NCBI GenBank assembly: GCA_035509315.1
Contig: DATJLS010000032.1
Location: 1 to 64,000 of the forward strand
Reading direction: 5' to 3'
DNA from: JAKAWQ01 sp035509315
Lineage (GTDB): Bacteria > Pseudomonadota > Alphaproteobacteria > Acetobacterales > Acetobacteraceae
Length of the DNA: 64,000 nucleotides
Shown: piece after piece, positions 1-9,746 of the stretch
How positions within the stretch are numbered: the stretch's first letter is position 1
How the letters are laid out: every line of letters begins with the position of its first letter
Made by a program: the position numbers and the translations under genes
Notes under the pieces: model-generated
What the model was told of the DNA's origin: nothing
The model's database searches: none
The model's input: the letters and a program-made list of their open reading frames with translations, nothing else

Positions 1-953
1 CCGGCAGGTTGCCCGGCGCGCGCCATGCCTGGCTGGTCGGCGCGCTTGCCGCGAGCGCCGTCACCACTGGAGCAATGGGGTTCACCACGGTTTTGCCGGT
101 GCTGATTGCGCTTCGCTTCGCCGGCGGGGTGGCGAGCGCGCTCGGACTCGTGCTTGCGTCGGCGATCGTGCTCGAGGTGCTGGTCGAAGCCGGCCAGGTC
201 CGGCTTTCCTCGCTGCTCTTTGCGGGCGTGGGTGCGGGGATCACTGTTTCCGCGGTGCTCGTCTCCGCCCTGCGCGCTGTGGGAATCGGCTGGTCGGGAA
301 TGTGGGTGGCAAGCGGGGCGCTCTCGCTTCTTGGTGCGGCCGTGGTCGCTCTGTTGATGCCGTCGGGTGAGGCTCTGCTCGCGCAAGCCCGCGAGGGCCG
401 CGCCGTCGTGAGCCCCGCGCTGGTCCGGCTGATCGCCGCCTACGGGCTGTTCGGGTTCGGTTACGTGATCACGGCCACCTTCCTGGTCGCGATCGTGCGG
501 GCCGATCCGCATCTTCGTGTGCTCGAACCAGTGATCTGGGTGGTGGTCGGGCTGGCTGCCACGCCGTCCGTCGCGCTCTGGACGCGGTTTGCCGGAAAGA
601 TCGGGCTGGCGCAGGCCTTCGCGCTTGCCTCGCTGGTCGAGGCGGTCGGGGTCGCGGCGAGCGTGGCCTGGCGGACCGAGGCCGGGGTCTTCCTCGCGGC
701 AGTGCTGCTTGGCGGCACGTTCGTCGGGATCACGGCGCTCGGGCTCGTGCGGGCGCGGGCGATCGCAGGCGGTGGCGGGCGGCAGGTGCTGGCCTTGATG
801 ACGAGCGCCTTCGGGCTCGGGCAGATCATCGGGCCGAGCTTTGCAGGCTGGCTCGCGCAGGGGCGCGCGGGCGCTATCGGGGGCTTCGGCGCGCCCTCTG
901 CCGTGGCGGCCGCGGCCTTGGTCGTGGCGGCTCTGCTCGCCAGGAAAGGGTGA
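1..953 (+). CDS. MFS transporter, YbfB/YjiJ family (5' end outside window)
   Basis: C-terminal about 315 residues of a major facilitator protein of the inner membrane; the frame is open to the window edge, so the true start lies upstream (full-length relatives have about 390 residues). The visible part shows eight to nine hydrophobic segments and the conserved family stretches FGFGYVITATFLVA, GGTFVGITALGLVRAR and FGLGQIIGPSFAGWLA, which I associate with the YbfB/YjiJ group of uncharacterised MFS exporters. No substrate can be inferred. A repeat-rich spacer separates it from msrA, so co-transcription with msrA is doubtful. Confidence 0.8.
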   Translation, partial: GRLPGARHAWLVGALAASAVTTGAMGFTTVLPVLIALRFAGGVASALGLVLASAIVLEVLVEAGQVRLSSLLFAGVGAGITVSAVLVSALRAVGIGWSGMWVASGALSLLGAAVVALLMPSGEALLAQAREGRAVVSPALVRLIAAYGLFGFGYVITATFLVAIVRADPHLRVLEPVIWVVVGLAATPSVALWTRFAGKIGLAQAFALASLVEAVGVAASVAWRTEAGVFLAAVLLGGTFVGITALGLVRARAIAGGGGRQVLALMTSAFGLGQIIGPSFAGWLAQGRAGAIGGFGAPSAVAAAALVVAALLARKG

Positions 954-956
954 GTT

Positions 957-1172
957 CAGATCAATATGGCTTCTGGCGGAATCCGGGCACCCCGCGACGG
1001 GGTCCCCGCCACGGGGTCCCCGCGAACAAGTTCGCGGGGTGCCCCGGACTTGTCGGCGGGATGCCCAGAACATGTTCGCGAGGACCCCCGGCGCAGAGCG
1101 ATCCGCCAAGGCCATGAAATTGATCGAGAAATCAAAGGAGGAGCGCGATGACCTGGAATCATCACGCTCCGA
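957..1172. repeat. Intergenic repeat copy R1, with GC-rich insertion
   Basis: The first 24 nt (957-980) recur exactly at 62295-62318. Both copies continue into a hairpin arm beginning ATGGCTTCTGGCGGA and later share GCCATGAAATTGA (R1 at about 1111). In R1 the hairpin loop holds an additional ~100 nt of nested GC-rich palindromes, including a perfect 10-bp stem at 1018-1027/1030-1039 (CCCCGCGAAC / GTTCGCGGGG). The 3' part (1140-1151/1159-1170) is a second hairpin, GGAGCGCGATGA / TCATCACGCTCC, the AGCGTGATGA module seen in other copies. No protein is encoded. Confidence 0.75.
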
Positions 1173-1239
1173 CAGCAAGGCTTGAGGAAACGGGTGCTGC
1201 TCCCAAAGTTGGATGCGTTCATGAAAAGGAGTGGGGGAG

Positions 1240-1776
1240 ATGGCTCAGGCGACCTTGGGCGGTGGTTGCTTCTGGTGCCTGGAGGCGGTGTACCAGGGTG
1301 TGCGGGGGGTGAGCGCTGTGAAGTCCGGCTATGCTGGCGGGCACTTTGCGAACCCGACTTACGAACAGGTCTGCACCGGCAGGACAGGCCACGCCGAGGT
1401 GGTGCAGATCACCTTCGATCCGGCGATCGTCAGCTACGCGGATCTGCTTCGGATTTTCTTCACCATCCATGATCCGACCACGCTCAACCGGCAAGGCAAC
1501 GATGTCGGGACGCAATACCGCTCCATCATTCTGACGCATGATGAGGAGCAGGCGGAGACCGCGCGGGCGGTGATCGCGGAGATTGCGGGAGAAAATCTGT
1601 GGGCGGGAAAGATCGTGACCGAGATCGTGCCGCTCGAGCGATTCTGGCCGGCGGAGCCGGAGCATGACGACTACTTCAACCGCAATCCTTACAGCGGCTA
1701 TTGCCGTGCCGTGGTCGCGCCCAAGGTGCTGAAGTTCCGCAAAGGATTCGCACATCTCATGAAGGCGGCGGCGTAG
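1240..1776 (+). CDS. msrA: Peptide-methionine (S)-S-oxide reductase MsrA
   Basis: Cytoplasmic repair enzyme that reduces the S-epimer of methionine sulfoxide in proteins and free methionine. The catalytic motif GGGCFWC lies near the N-terminus (nucleophile Cys10). The family stretch VKSGYAGG follows, and the C-terminal GYCRAVVAPKVLKFRK carries a second Cys (Cys155), a likely resolving residue. Length (178 aa) is normal. The ATG start is preferred over an in-frame GTG 9 nt upstream because AAGGAG sits 8 nt before the ATG. It converges on the efflux operon, leaving only nine bases between stop codons. Confidence 0.97.
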   Translation: MAQATLGGGCFWCLEAVYQGVRGVSAVKSGYAGGHFANPTYEQVCTGRTGHAEVVQITFDPAIVSYADLLRIFFTIHDPTTLNRQGNDVGTQYRSIILTHDEEQAETARAVIAEIAGENLWAGKIVTEIVPLERFWPAEPEHDDYFNRNPYSGYCRAVVAPKVLKFRKGFAHLMKAAA

Positions 1777-1781
1777 CCCCC

Positions 1782-1806
1782 ATCCTCAATTGGGCAAATT
1801 GGGGAT
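1782..1806. other. Imperfect hairpin at the msrA/efflux convergence
   Basis: ATCCTCAATT (1782-1791) pairs with AATTGGGGAT (1797-1806), 9 of 10 positions, across a 5-nt loop. It overlaps the stop codon of the outer-membrane factor and lies just after msrA. There is no U-tract on either strand, so a bidirectional terminator is only a possibility. Confidence 0.3.
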
Positions 1807-3276
1807 AAGCGGGTTCGATTGCTGGAGCGCATTCGCGGTGGGCAGTTCGTTCGCGCTCCAGCCGCCGCCCAGATCCTCGATCAGGCTCACGCTTGCAAGC
1901 AGGCGGTTCTGCTGCACGGTGAGCAGGGATTCCTGGTCGGCGAGCTGGGTGGTCTGGGCAACCACCACCGCCGTGTAGGCTTGCGTTCCGGCCTCGTATT
2001 CGTTGAGCGTGATGGTCACTTCCTCGGTCGCGGAGGCGACCGCCGCTTGCTGCGCCTGATACTCCTCGGCAAGGATGCGCAGGGAGGAGAGCTGGTCTTC
2101 GACGCCCTGAAAGGCCGTGAGCACGGTATTGCGATAATTGGCGACACTTTCGTCATAGGCGGCCGCGGCGGCCGCGACGGCCGCGCTGCGCTCGCCACCC
2201 TGGAAAAGCGATTCGGTCGCGTTCGCGCCAAGCGACCAGATTCGGTTCGAGAGCTGAATGAGCGAGCCGACCGGGTTGCCGACATAGCCGAAGACCGCCG
2301 AAAGATCGACAACCGGATAGTAGGCGGCCACCTGGACGCCGATCAGCGCATTCTCCTCATCCATGGTGCGCTCCGCGGCGGCGATGTCCGGGCGGCGTTC
2401 GAGCAGCGTGGAGGGGATGCCGGCGGGCACGACGGGAACATTGCTCGCGAGCGTGCCAGGCGGAATGGTGAGATCTGCTGGGGGCTTGCCGATCAGCACC
2501 GCGATCGCATGCTCGAACTCGGCGCGGGCAACGCCGGCGGCAATGGCCGAGACTTGGGCGTTCTGCACCTGCACCAATGCCGCCAGCACGTCGGAGCGCG
2601 CCGCGACGCCGGCGGCGTACTGATTCTGCGTGATGACCAGGGTGCGGCGGAATGCCGCGACTGTGTCCTGCAGCAGCTTTTCATCGGCATCGGCGGCGCG
2701 AAGCTGGAAATAATCCGAGGCCAGGGCGGCCTGCTCGGAAAGCTCGGCTTCGGCGAGGTCTGCGGCACTCACCTGCGCGGCGGCGACGTTGGCCTGCACC
2801 TGGCGGCGGATCGCGCCCCAGAGATCGAGGTCCCAGGCGCCGGTGCCTTCGAGGGTATAATTGGTGGCGGTGACGGGTTCGGCAGAGAAGGCGGCAGTGG
2901 TGCCGCCACCGCTCAGGCTGCCGCGGCTGCTCGATTGGCGCGTCACGCCGGCATTGGCCGAGAGGGTCGGGTAAAGGCCGGCGCGGGCCTCGTCCACCAG
3001 CGCGCGGGCCTGGAAATAGGCCGCGACATCGGCGCGGACCGTCTGGTTGGAGACATTGACCTGACGTTCGAGCGAATCGAGCACCGGGTCATTGAAGACC
3101 GACCACCAGGCCCCGCGATTGATGCTTTCCTGCGGCTGGGCAACGACCCAGCCGGAAAGCTCTTTGTAATGGGTCGGCACGATCGCGGCCGGCCGGTGAT
3201 AATTGGGGCCCACCATGCATCCGCCAAGAAGCAGAAGAGTCGCGAGAGAGACGAGAGAGAGGCGCCGTACCCTCAT
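1786..3276 (-). CDS. RND efflux outer-membrane lipoprotein, NodT/OprM family
   Basis: Outer-membrane channel (TolC-like) of the tripartite efflux system encoded upstream. The N-terminus is a lipoprotein signal with lipobox LLGGC at about residues 16-20, followed by MVGPNYHRP, the typical start of mature NodT/OprM proteins. The 496 aa contain two internally homologous outer-membrane-efflux (OEP) halves with long coiled-coil helices, and the conserved SLIERRPDI-like stretch is present as TLLERRPDIAAAE. It is the last gene of the operon and its ATG overlaps the stop of the preceding pump gene by 4 nt, so translation is probably coupled. Confidence 0.95.
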   Translation of the reverse strand: MRVRRLSLVSLATLLLLGGCMVGPNYHRPAAIVPTHYKELSGWVVAQPQESINRGAWWSVFNDPVLDSLERQVNVSNQTVRADVAAYFQARALVDEARAGLYPTLSANAGVTRQSSSRGSLSGGGTTAAFSAEPVTATNYTLEGTGAWDLDLWGAIRRQVQANVAAAQVSAADLAEAELSEQAALASDYFQLRAADADEKLLQDTVAAFRRTLVITQNQYAAGVAARSDVLAALVQVQNAQVSAIAAGVARAEFEHAIAVLIGKPPADLTIPPGTLASNVPVVPAGIPSTLLERRPDIAAAERTMDEENALIGVQVAAYYPVVDLSAVFGYVGNPVGSLIQLSNRIWSLGANATESLFQGGERSAAVAAAAAAYDESVANYRNTVLTAFQGVEDQLSSLRILAEEYQAQQAAVASATEEVTITLNEYEAGTQAYTAVVVAQTTQLADQESLLTVQQNRLLASVSLIEDLGGGWSANELPTANALQQSNPLIPNLPN

Positions 3277-6200
3277 TCCCCCGGCTCCACGGCGGGAGCG
3301 TGGCCGGAGAGCCGACGCAGCCAGAGGCTGAAGCGATCGAGATAGAGATAGATGACCGGCGTCGTATAGAGCGTGAGCACCTGGCTCACGATCAGGCCAC
3401 CGACGATGGAGATGCCGAGCGGCTGGCGCAGCTCTGCCCCATAGCCCTGGCTCAGCACGAGCGGCAGCGCGCCAAGGATGGCGGCGAGCGTCGTCATCAT
3501 GATCGGGCGAAAGCGCAGGATGGCCGCTTCGCGAATGGCGCGGCGCGGCGTGAGATTGCGGCTTCTTTCGGCGTGGATCGCGAAGTCGATCATCATGATC
3601 GCGTTCTTCTTGACGATGCCGATGAGCAGGATGAGTCCGATCAGGGAGATGACGGTGAATTCGACGTGACAGAGCATGAGCGCGAGGAGTGCACCGACAC
3701 CTGCGGAGGGGAGCGTGGAGAGGATGGTGATCGGATGGATGGTACTCTCATAGAGGATGCCAAGCACGGTATAGACGGCGAGCAGCGCGGCAAGGATCAG
3801 CAGAGGCTCCTCCGAGAGCGACTGGACGAAGATCTGCGCGGTGCCGGCGAAGGAGCCATGAATCGAGGCGGGCACGCCGATCTTGAGCATGGTCTGGCGA
3901 ATGGCTGCGCCGGCTTCGCTCAACGATTTTCCCCGGGCGACATTGAAGGAGATCGTCGAGGCCACGAAGAGGCCCTGATGGTTGACGGAAAGCGGTGTGG
4001 TTCCTGGAGCGAAACGAGCGAAGGCGGAGAGCGGCACCATCGTCTCCGCGCCCGTGCTGACCGCCGTGCCGCTCGAGGCGCTGGCATTGCCCGAAGTCGC
4101 GATCGCATTGAGCGCGGCATTGCGCGCGGCGTCAGAGGCGATTGCGGCGGCGGAAAGGCTCGAGGAGGAGCTGGCGACCGTGCCGAAGGCGAAACCGGAT
4201 GTCGAGGTGCCGGCGGCGGACGCGCCTGAGGTGCTGACATAGATGTCCTTGAGGATCGTCGGGCTCTGCCAGTATTGCGGCGCCACCTCCATGACGACAT
4301 GGTACTGGTTCATCTGGCGATAGATGGTCGAGACTTGGCGCTGACCGAAGGCATCGTAGAGCGTATTGTCGATCTGCTGGGGCGTGATGTTGAGGCGGGC
4401 AGCGGTGGCGCGGTCGATCTCGACATTGGCCTCGAGCCCCCCCTGCTGCTGATCGGAATTGACATCGCGCAGCACTGAAGAATGGGCGAGCGCCGCTTCG
4501 AGCTTCTGGGTCCATTCATAAACCTCGGGCGCCGAGCTCCCCTGCAGAGTGAACTGATAGGCGGCATTGCTTTGCCGCCCGCCGGCGCGAAGATCGGCGG
4601 CCGGCTGAAGAAAAAGCCGCGCGCCGGCAATCCGACCAAGCGGCCGGCGCAGTTCCGCGATCACTTGGGTGGCCGAGGCGTGACGCTCGGAGAGCGGCTT
4701 GAGCGTGACGAAGACGAAGGCGGAATTGGTCTCCTGCCCACCGGTGAATCCGGTGACGTTCTCGACCGCCTTGTTGCGGCGGATGATCGCCATGAAGGAA
4801 GCGAGCTTCTTCTCCATGCTCTGAAAGGAGATGTCCTGGTCCGCCTGGACACCGCCGATCAGCACGCCGGTATCCTCCACCGGAAAGAGCCCTTTCGGAA
4901 TGACAATGAAAAGGAAGATGGTGAAGGCGAGCGTGGCGCCAAGGGCGAGGATCGAAAGCAGCGGATGACGGAGCGCCGTGCCGAGGCTCGCCGCGTAGCG
5001 GTCATGCGCATAGTCGAAGGTGGCACGGCTCGCGCGGAAAATGCGACCGAGCAGGCCGCCCGTTTCCTTCGCCCCAGGCGGGCGAAGCACGATCGCGCAC
5101 AACATCGGCGTGGTGGTGAGCGAGACGAGGAGCGAGAAGGCGATCGCGAGCGAGAGGGTCATCCCGAACTCGCGGAAGAGGCGGCCGACGATCCCGCCCA
5201 TCAACAGGATCGGCAGGAAGACGGCCACGAGCGAGAGGCTCATCGAGAGGACGGTGAAGCCAACCTCCCGCGCGCCGCGGAGCGCCGCTTCGCGCGGCGG
5301 AAGGCCGGCTTCGAGATGGCGTGAGATGTTCTCGAGCACGACAATCGCGTCGTCGACGACGAAGCCCGTGGAGATGGTGAGCGCCATCAGCGAAAGATTG
5401 TCGAGGCTGTAGCCGAGCAGATACATGCCGGCGAAGGTGCCGATGATGGAGACCGGCAAGGCAACGATCGGAATGAGGGCGGCGCGCGGATCGCGCAGGA
5501 AGAGAAAGACGACGGAGATGACGAGGACGAAGGCGATCAGCAGCGTCGCCTGCGTATCGGCGAGCGAAGCGCGGATCGTGGTGCTGCGATCGAGCGAGAC
5601 CGCGACATTGATGCTGGAGGGGATGGAGGCGCGCAGCACCGGAAGCAGCGCCTTCACCTGATCGACCGTCTGGATGATGTTGGCGCCAGGCTGCGGATAG
5701 AGGATGACGAGCACGGCGGGCTGGCCGTTGGCGAGCCCCTCGGTGCGGACATTCTCCACGCTTTCGGTCACGCTTGCGATGTCTGAGAGGCGGACGGGAG
5801 CGCCGTTGCGATAAGCAATGATGAGGGGTGCGTACTGGCTCGGGCTGGTCGCCTGGTCGTTGCTGTAGAGCTGGTAGCGGTTGCCGGAAAACTCGATCGC
5901 GCCTTTCGGACTGTTGGCGTTGGCAGCGGCGAGCGCGGCGCGCACATCCTCGAGCCCGATCCCGTATTTCGAGAGCGCGTTGGGATTGAGGTCGACGCGG
6001 ACGGCCGGGAGCGCGCTGCCGCCAAGCGTGATCTCTCCGATTCCGGAAACTTGCGAAAGGCGCTGCTGCACGACGGTGTCGGCGGCGTCATAGATCTGGC
6101 CGCGAGTGAGCGTCGCCGAGGTGAGCGCCAGCACCATGATCGGTGCCGAGGCGGGATTGAACTTGCGCCAGGTGGGGTTGCTGCGCAGGCTGGTCGGCAG

Positions 6201-6575
6201 GTCCGCGCGCGCGGCATTGATTGCCGCCTCGACATCCCGCGCAGCACCATTGATGTCTCGGTCGAGCCCGAACTGGAGCACGATCCGGCACTGGCCGACC
6301 GAGCTCGTCGAAGTCATTTCCGTAACGTCGGCAATCGTGCCGAGATGCCGCTCGAGCGGGCTCGCGACGGTCGTGGCGACGGTCTCCGGGCTGGCTCCAG
6401 GCAGGTTGGCCTGAACGACGATGGTCGGAAAATCGACCTGCGGGAGCGGCGCTACGGGCAACTGGGCGTAGGCGAAGAGTCCGGCGAGCACGATGCCGAT
6501 GGTGAGCAGCGTGGTGGCGACGGGCCGGTTGATAAAGAGCGCGGAGAGGTTCACGGGCCCTCGCCCTGCTGTCAC
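3273..6575 (-). CDS. mdtC: RND multidrug efflux pump subunit, MdtC type
   Basis: Inner-membrane proton/drug antiporter of the HAE1 RND family. Typical features are the N-terminal segment after NRPVATTLLTIGIVLAG, the GFVVDDAIVVLENI motif of the fourth transmembrane helix (proton-relay aspartates), and the C-terminal GIVKKNAIMMIDFA motif. The protein has 1100 residues against about 1025-1040 for most relatives. The excess is a Ser/Ala/Thr-rich stretch of roughly 65 residues in the second periplasmic half, encoded near 4040-4238. It overlaps the upstream pump gene by 4 nt and the downstream outer-membrane factor by 4 nt. MdtB and MdtC are known to form mixed trimers in E. coli, and the two adjacent, different pumps suggest the same here. 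Confidence 0.93.
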   Translation of the reverse strand: MTAGRGPVNLSALFINRPVATTLLTIGIVLAGLFAYAQLPVAPLPQVDFPTIVVQANLPGASPETVATTVASPLERHLGTIADVTEMTSTSSVGQCRIVLQFGLDRDINGAARDVEAAINAARADLPTSLRSNPTWRKFNPASAPIMVLALTSATLTRGQIYDAADTVVQQRLSQVSGIGEITLGGSALPAVRVDLNPNALSKYGIGLEDVRAALAAANANSPKGAIEFSGNRYQLYSNDQATSPSQYAPLIIAYRNGAPVRLSDIASVTESVENVRTEGLANGQPAVLVILYPQPGANIIQTVDQVKALLPVLRASIPSSINVAVSLDRSTTIRASLADTQATLLIAFVLVISVVFLFLRDPRAALIPIVALPVSIIGTFAGMYLLGYSLDNLSLMALTISTGFVVDDAIVVLENISRHLEAGLPPREAALRGAREVGFTVLSMSLSLVAVFLPILLMGGIVGRLFREFGMTLSLAIAFSLLVSLTTTPMLCAIVLRPPGAKETGGLLGRIFRASRATFDYAHDRYAASLGTALRHPLLSILALGATLAFTIFLFIVIPKGLFPVEDTGVLIGGVQADQDISFQSMEKKLASFMAIIRRNKAVENVTGFTGGQETNSAFVFVTLKPLSERHASATQVIAELRRPLGRIAGARLFLQPAADLRAGGRQSNAAYQFTLQGSSAPEVYEWTQKLEAALAHSSVLRDVNSDQQQGGLEANVEIDRATAARLNITPQQIDNTLYDAFGQRQVSTIYRQMNQYHVVMEVAPQYWQSPTILKDIYVSTSGASAAGTSTSGFAFGTVASSSSSLSAAAIASDAARNAALNAIATSGNASASSGTAVSTGAETMVPLSAFARFAPGTTPLSVNHQGLFVASTISFNVARGKSLSEAGAAIRQTMLKIGVPASIHGSFAGTAQIFVQSLSEEPLLILAALLAVYTVLGILYESTIHPITILSTLPSAGVGALLALMLCHVEFTVISLIGLILLIGIVKKNAIMMIDFAIHAERSRNLTPRRAIREAAILRFRPIMMTTLAAILGALPLVLSQGYGAELRQPLGISIVGGLIVSQVLTLYTTPVIYLYLDRFSLWLRRLSGHAPAVEPGE

Positions 6576-9500
6576 TCGGCCGGAGCGGTGGCGGGGCCGT
6601 GCCGGCGGCCGAGCCAGAGGGCGAGCCGGTCGAGATAGAGATAGATCACCGGCGTGGTGAAAAGCGTGAGGGCCTGGCTCACGATCAGGCCGCCCACGAT
6701 CGTGAGGCCGAGCGGGCGGCGCAGCTCCGATCCTGTGCCGGCGCCGAGCATGAGCGGCAGGGCGGCGAGCAGAGCGGCCATCGTCGTCATCATGATGGGG
6801 CGGAAGCGCAGAAGACAGGCGCGGTGGATGGCATCGCGCGGGGCGAGGCCCTCGCCGCGCTCGGCCGCGAGCGCGAAGTCGATCATCATGATGGCGTTCT
6901 TCTTGACGATGCCGATGAGCAGGATGATGCCGATGATCGAAATGACATCGAGATCCTGGCCGGCGATCATCAGCGCAAGCAGGGCGCCCACGCCGGCGGA
7001 GGGCAGGGTCGAAAGAATCGTGAGCGGATGGATGAAGCTCTCATAGAGAACGCCGAGCACGATATAGACGGTGGCGAGCGCCGCGATGATGAGGAAGAGC
7101 TCGTTGCCGAGCGTGGCCTGGAAGGAGAGTGCGGCACCCTGGAAGCTGGTGATGAAGCTCTCGGGCAGCCCGATATCGCGCTCAGCCTTTTGGATCGCCG
7201 CGACGGCGCCGCCGAGCGAGGCACCGGGGGCGAGGTTGAAGGAGATGCGCGTGGCGGGGAACTGCCCCAGATGCTCGATGACGAGCGGCGCCGTCTCGAC
7301 TTTGATCGTCGCGATGGATGAGAGCGGCACCTGGCCACCGCCACCGGGACCGCCGGTGGCGAGCGCCGAGGGCAGATAGACGGCATCGAGTCCGGCAAGC
7401 GAGGTCTGGAGCTTGGGAGACGCTTCCAGGATGACGCGATACTGATTCGACTGCGTGAAGATGGTGGAGATGATGCGCTGGCCGAAAGCGTCGTAGAGCG
7501 CATTGTCCACGGTCGCCATGGTGATGCCGAGGGTCGCCGCCTTCGCGCGATCGACATCGACATAGGCGGCGAAGCCCTGGTCCTGAAGATCGCTGGTGAC
7601 GTCGGTGATCTGGGGCAGCGAGTCCAGCTTCGCGAGCAGCTTCGGCACCCAGGTGGTGAAGGCGGCGGCGGAGGCGTTCTCGAGAACGAACTGGTACTGC
7701 GCCGCGCTCACCGTGTCCCCGATGGTCAGATCCTGGACCGGCTGCATGCTGAGGGTGATGCCCGGCACGTTCGCGACCGCCCGCTGGAGACGGGCGATGA
7801 TCTCTGTCGCGCTCGCCGAGCGCTCGTCCCGCGGCTTCAGCGTGATCAGGAAACGGCCGCTGCTCAGCGTCATGTTGGTGCCGTCCACGCCGACATAGGA
7901 TGAAAGGCCGGCAACGTCCGGGTCCTTGAGGATGATGCCGGCGAGCACCTGCTGGCGCTTCACCATGTCGGCATAGGAGATCGACTGGGCAGCCTGCGTG
8001 AAGCCCTGGATCTCGCCGGTGTCCTGGGTGGGAAAGAAGCCTTTGGGAATGGCGACATAGAGGGCGACGGTGAGGCCGAGTGTCGCGATCGCGATCACGA
8101 GCACGGTCGGCTGATGGTCGAGCACGACGCGGAGCAAGCGATCGTAGCCATTGTGCAAGGCATCGAAGAAGCGCCGGCTCGCGGCACCGATACGGCTCTG
8201 CTCGGTCTCGACATCGTGGCGGAGCAGACGCGCCGAAAGCATAGGCACGAGGGTGAGCGAGACGATCGCCGAGATGATGATCGTGACGGAAAGCGTGAGC
8301 GCAAACTCGTGAAAGAGGCGGCCGACAACGTCCCCCATGAAGAGCAGCGGGATCAAGACCGCGATCAGGGAGACCGTCAGCGAAATGATGGTGAAGCCGA
8401 TCTCGCCGGCGCCGCGCAAGCTCGCTTCGCGCGGCGGAAGTCCTTGCTCCACATAGCGGGCGATGTTCTCGATCATCACGATCGCGTCATCGACGACGAA
8501 GCCGGTCGCGATGGTCAAAGCCATCAGGGAGAGATTGTCGAGGCTGAAGCCGAGCAGATACATCACCCCGAACGTGCCGACGATGGAAAGCGGCACGGAA
8601 AGGCTCGGGATGATCGTGGCGGGGACGCTGCGCAGGAAAAGGAAGATCACCAGAACGACGAGCACGACGGCGAGCGTGAGCTCGAACTCGACATCGCGAA
8701 CGGAGGCGCGGATGGTGGTCGTCTGGTCCGAGATCGTCGCCACCTGGATCGAGGAGGGAAGCGAAGCGGTGAGCGTGGGCAGGAGTGCCTTGACCCGGTC
8801 GGCAACGGCGATGACGTTGGCGCCGGGCTGGCGCTGGATATTCAGAATGACGGCGGGCGTGGTGTCGGACCAGGCACCGATCTCGGCATTCTCCGGCCCT
8901 TCGCGGACCGAGGCGACATTGGAGAGGCGCACCGGCGCGCCGTCGCGATAAGCGATGACCGCGTTCTCGTACTGGCCCGCGCTCTCGAGCTGATCATTGG
9001 CATTGATCGTGTAGGAACGCGCCGGGCCATCGAAACCACCCTTGGGCAGATTGACGTTGAGATTTCCGATGGTGGTGCGCAGATCGTCGATATTGAGGCC
9101 GTAGCCGGCAAGCTTCTGTAGATTGACCTCGACCCGCACGGCCGGCGCGGTGCCACCGCTGATGCTGACAAGGCCGACCCCCGGAAGCTGGGAGATCTTC
9201 TGCGCGAGCACCGTGTCCGCATCGTTCTCGACGTCGGTGAGCGGCAACACCGCGGAGGTTGCGGCGAGGGTGAGCACCGGCGCGTCCGCCGGGTTGTATT
9301 TGGCATAGATCGGCGGGGCGGGCAGGCCGGAGGGGAGCAGGTTGCCGGCAGCATTGATCGCCGCCTGCACTTCCTGCTCGGCAACGTCGATCGAAAGCGA
9401 GAGATCGAACTGCAGCGTGATCACCGAGGCGCCGGCCGAAGAGACCGAGGACATCTGGTTGAGACCCGGCATCTCGCCGAACTGGACCTCGAGCGGCGCG

Positions 9501-9691
9501 GTGACGGAGGTCGCCATCACGTCGGGACTGGCGCCGGGATAGAAGGTGGTGACCTGGATGGTCGGGTAATCAACCTCGGGCAAGGCCGAGATCGGGAGCA
9601 GGCCGTAGGCAAGCAGCCCGGCGAGCAGGATTGCCACCATGAGCAGAGAGGTGCCCACCGGTCGCATGATGAAAAGGCGCGAAGGATTCAT
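6572..9691 (-). CDS. mdtB: RND multidrug efflux pump subunit, MdtB type
   Basis: Second HAE1-family RND pump (1039 aa, normal length), partner of the adjoining MdtC-like protein. It has the family start (RLFIMRPVGTSLLMVAILLAG), the helix-4 motif GFVVDDAIVMIENIARYVE with two adjacent Asp, and GIVKKNAIMMIDFALAAERG near the C-terminus. The two pumps are clearly paralogous. The start is an ATG 55 nt after the adaptor gene stop; the 3' end overlaps the next gene by 4 nt. MdtABC of E. coli exports bile salts, novobiocin and other compounds; the substrate range here cannot be read from sequence. Confidence 0.93.
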   Translation of the reverse strand: MNPSRLFIMRPVGTSLLMVAILLAGLLAYGLLPISALPEVDYPTIQVTTFYPGASPDVMATSVTAPLEVQFGEMPGLNQMSSVSSAGASVITLQFDLSLSIDVAEQEVQAAINAAGNLLPSGLPAPPIYAKYNPADAPVLTLAATSAVLPLTDVENDADTVLAQKISQLPGVGLVSISGGTAPAVRVEVNLQKLAGYGLNIDDLRTTIGNLNVNLPKGGFDGPARSYTINANDQLESAGQYENAVIAYRDGAPVRLSNVASVREGPENAEIGAWSDTTPAVILNIQRQPGANVIAVADRVKALLPTLTASLPSSIQVATISDQTTTIRASVRDVEFELTLAVVLVVLVIFLFLRSVPATIIPSLSVPLSIVGTFGVMYLLGFSLDNLSLMALTIATGFVVDDAIVMIENIARYVEQGLPPREASLRGAGEIGFTIISLTVSLIAVLIPLLFMGDVVGRLFHEFALTLSVTIIISAIVSLTLVPMLSARLLRHDVETEQSRIGAASRRFFDALHNGYDRLLRVVLDHQPTVLVIAIATLGLTVALYVAIPKGFFPTQDTGEIQGFTQAAQSISYADMVKRQQVLAGIILKDPDVAGLSSYVGVDGTNMTLSSGRFLITLKPRDERSASATEIIARLQRAVANVPGITLSMQPVQDLTIGDTVSAAQYQFVLENASAAAFTTWVPKLLAKLDSLPQITDVTSDLQDQGFAAYVDVDRAKAATLGITMATVDNALYDAFGQRIISTIFTQSNQYRVILEASPKLQTSLAGLDAVYLPSALATGGPGGGGQVPLSSIATIKVETAPLVIEHLGQFPATRISFNLAPGASLGGAVAAIQKAERDIGLPESFITSFQGAALSFQATLGNELFLIIAALATVYIVLGVLYESFIHPLTILSTLPSAGVGALLALMIAGQDLDVISIIGIILLIGIVKKNAIMMIDFALAAERGEGLAPRDAIHRACLLRFRPIMMTTMAALLAALPLMLGAGTGSELRRPLGLTIVGGLIVSQALTLFTTPVIYLYLDRLALWLGRRHGPATAPAE

Positions 9692-9746
9692 GGCTCACGC
9701 AGGCCGGATCATGCGCGCCAGGGGCAGAAGAGAGGCAGAGTGCCGT

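Noticed and set aside
1819..3345. Long plus-strand open frame antisense to the outer-membrane factor gene
   Set aside because: Composition is that of the complementary strand of a GC-rich gene; no domain, no ribosome site, and the minus-strand gene is unambiguous.
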